Positions 62,117 to 64,000 of a stretch of 64,000 nucleotides of DNA are shown here, in pieces. Numbering within the stretch: the first letter of the stretch is position 1; every line of letters begins with the position of its first letter. Position numbers and translations under genes: made by a program. The notes under the pieces are model-generated. The model saw only the letters and a program-made list of their open reading frames with translations, ran no database searches and was not told where the DNA came from. The DNA comes from Pelecanus crispus (taxonomy: Eukaryota > Chordata > Aves > Pelecaniformes > Pelecanidae): positions 131,871,388 to 131,935,387 of the forward strand of contig NC_134644.1 in NCBI RefSeq assembly GCF_030463565.1, in the 5' to 3' direction.

Positions 62117-62949
62117 CTGTGAAAATGTTATTACTGAGTCCCATGCTCAGTTATGGTCAACAGCTAATTGAATGCTGGCAATTACAAGAAAATAAATAGA
62201 AACGAAAAGCAGAAAATATCATTATGCCACTATATATCATTCAAATTTATCTGGGGAACTACCATAGCATACATGGCTTATTTTTTTCCTTTCGCCTTGG
62301 TTAGCTACATTTGGCCATGGCTGAAGAGGGATGACTGGGATAACTGCCCATTTGGTTTGTCTCTTTATATTACTCTTTTCTTACCAGAATTACCAGAGAT
62401 ACATACTTATCTGTGAGTTTCATCAAAATATTTTAATTTAAAATATTTCTTACTTAGCATTCTCTCATACAATGAGATTATTTCCTTGGTATTTTAAATG
62501 TGAAATGACCAGCCTGTCCTCTGGCTGGATAAGCCAGCAATGAAGTACAAGGAGTCAGCAGGGATGGCTCCAGGGTGAGTGATAGACCACCTGGCATTTC
62601 TTCCACCCCACAAAGCTCCTCACCTGTCAAGAATATGAAATGTTATAACACTAAATTTATACCAGCTGAGTTGTGAGGTAACAAAACCTCGTGGTGGACC
62701 TGTCCTAGTAGCATGGCCTGGATAGTAACTGGTGGTATGGCAGGAATGTCAACGTACAGACAGGACACCCAAAACTGCCTGGTCTGAGAGGAGGTTACCC
62801 CAAAACTGTGAATCAAATAAGGAAACTAATAATGATGATGTTTGTTTACAATAGGCATGCGCTGGATTAACTAGCAACCAGGGTATTACCAAGAGGCTTT
62901 TGAGAAGAGTCAGCAGCTTGAGGAGAAGTATAAAGATGGAATGAAATTT
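62117..62949. other. Unassigned sequence upstream of the provirus
   Basis: Presumed intron of the second TMEM68-like gene. A plus-strand hydrophobic ORF at 62168-62416 is followed by GTGAGT and contains pyrimidine-rich acceptor-like sequences, but no homology is recognised. Confidence 0.35.
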
Positions 62950-62959
62950 GTGGCTGTGG

Positions 62960-63260
62960 GGTGAGACCTGGGAGTGGGAAGGCGCTCAGCGCAGCAGTCG
63001 GACCCCTGCCTCGGATGCTGCCGGGAGTCACCCCGCCACCATCGTGCTCCCGTCTCAGCCTGACGCGCCATCCTCCCCGTCCCACAGGGAGAGCCGGGCT
63101 GATGGGATGGGGTGCAGCGGCAGAAGAACCCGCAGCTTGGGGTGCATGCGGGAACTCGTGGGGTGCCCTTTCGCCAGCGCACAGACTAACAGGTGGCAGG
63201 GAGCTGCACTGCTCCACACAAAGCGGGAGCAGCCCCATCTCCAGCAGGAGAACATGCACA
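62960..63260. promoter_or_regulatory. Small CpG-rich block
   Basis: About 300 bp markedly richer in G+C and CpG than its flanks. Overlapping ORFs on both strands are compositional. It could be a minor promoter or an unrecognised repeat; no core promoter motif stands out. Confidence 0.35.
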
Positions 63261-64000
63261 GCCAAAAGAGGGGAGTATGCTTGTCACCCCCCATCCTGCA
63301 AGAGAGGGGCCTGCACAGGTGAACATGCTCCTGTGGTATTAGAAATTTGGGGGATTAGTTATAAAAAGGTATTTAGAAACTTGTAGGTGCTTTTTAGCAT
63401 TTTGCAAGTGTCTTGTACTCTGCTTTATCTGTTGACCTGCTGATATTGATCCAGAATGTGAAGTTCACTGACTGCTGGCTAATTATGTGTCATTAATCAA
63501 TCAGTAAATCACTTTGATCCTAATTTGAGTTGAAGCCCGTGAGTCAAGCAAGTCTTCCCTGTCACACTCCCTTATGTTAAAAAAGTCATATGCTATTAAA
63601 AAACCAGTAAGCAATTAGCTTAAGTACCCTTGAATCACACTCAAGTTACAATAGCTCTTTAACTCAGATGATTGACTATTTCATTTCCTAGCATAAATGT
63701 AGTTAGAAACTAACAAGCTTCTTCCTGATCCTCTAATTATATTGCTCTTCAACTCAAAGTTGCTGGTTTGGTGCATTCCTGTGCCATTCCTCTCTATATG
63801 TGGCCACCCTTTAGTATGAGCTTGTAATAGAGAAATGAAATTTCTTATTTGTAAGTTATATTTCAGTAGGTAGTCTCTCCTCACGTGGTTAGTGTTTTTT
63901 GCAATCAAACCATTGAATTTGGGGAAATACTTCCCAGATGAACAAACTGTCAATAGTTTCTCATAGACACATGGTATATCTAAGGAAATTGAAAATATGT
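63261..64000. other. Unassigned, no feature seen
   Basis: AT-rich sequence to the window end. No exon of the second TMEM68-like gene recognised. Confidence 0.4.

Overview
The window is avian nuclear DNA. The evidence is several CR1 non-LTR retrotransposon copies ending in the typical octamer tail (ATTCTATG-like repeats), avian-type endogenous retrovirus (ERV) sequence with matching solo LTRs, GC-rich CpG-island promoters in AT-rich surroundings, and a multi-exon host gene with consensus GT-AG introns. The species cannot be fixed from sequence alone; the LTR and CR1 types suggest a neoavian bird rather than chicken, which is an inference.

Region by region. 1-2.3 kb: an old CR1 fragment, then a CpG island (about 1.4-2.26 kb) with two ETS-type sites and a minus-strand splice donor, probably the first exon of an unseen gene running off the left edge. 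4.7-21.1 kb: a complete minus-strand gene encoding a 330-residue TMEM68-like acyltransferase in six coding exons, with a probable non-coding first exon in a second CpG island (20.4-21.15 kb). Its first intron holds an ERV fragment (LTR edge plus primer binding site, about 19.3 kb) and a CR1 tail (19.8-20.1 kb). 21-48.6 kb: gene-poor, with an ancient CR1 (23.8-24.25 kb), a younger CR1 (24.4-25.4 kb), two copies of a short element with a common non-CR1 head and a CR1 tail (32.0 and 35.3 kb), an old CR1 (39.4-40.0 kb) and a 3.1-kb CR1 carrying most of ORF2 (42.0-45.1 kb, minus). 48.6-52.4 kb: two plus-strand solo LTRs of one family and, between them, a block with CCAAT and TATA boxes that may be another LTR. 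55.86-55.96 kb: the terminal coding exon of a second, diverged TMEM68-like gene on the same strand. 57.6-62.1 kb: a minus-strand ERV with its 5' LTR, primer binding site, gag and a pol cut off after reverse transcriptase, lying where the last intron of that second gene should be. 62.1-64 kb: unassigned, with one small CpG-rich block.

The main biological point is a tandem, same-strand pair of diverged TMEM68-like acyltransferase genes. The first gene keeps the acyltransferase motifs (HGAIPID and SPGGVRE) and an N-terminal membrane region, so it is predicted to be an active ER glycerolipid acyltransferase. The second contributes only its last exon to this window. The ERV reads as a single translational frame from gag to pol, interrupted by three stops. 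The last of these (TAG) sits at the gag/pol junction, as in retroviruses that use stop-codon readthrough. The gag frame opens with an unusually hydrophobic, multi-pass-like segment.
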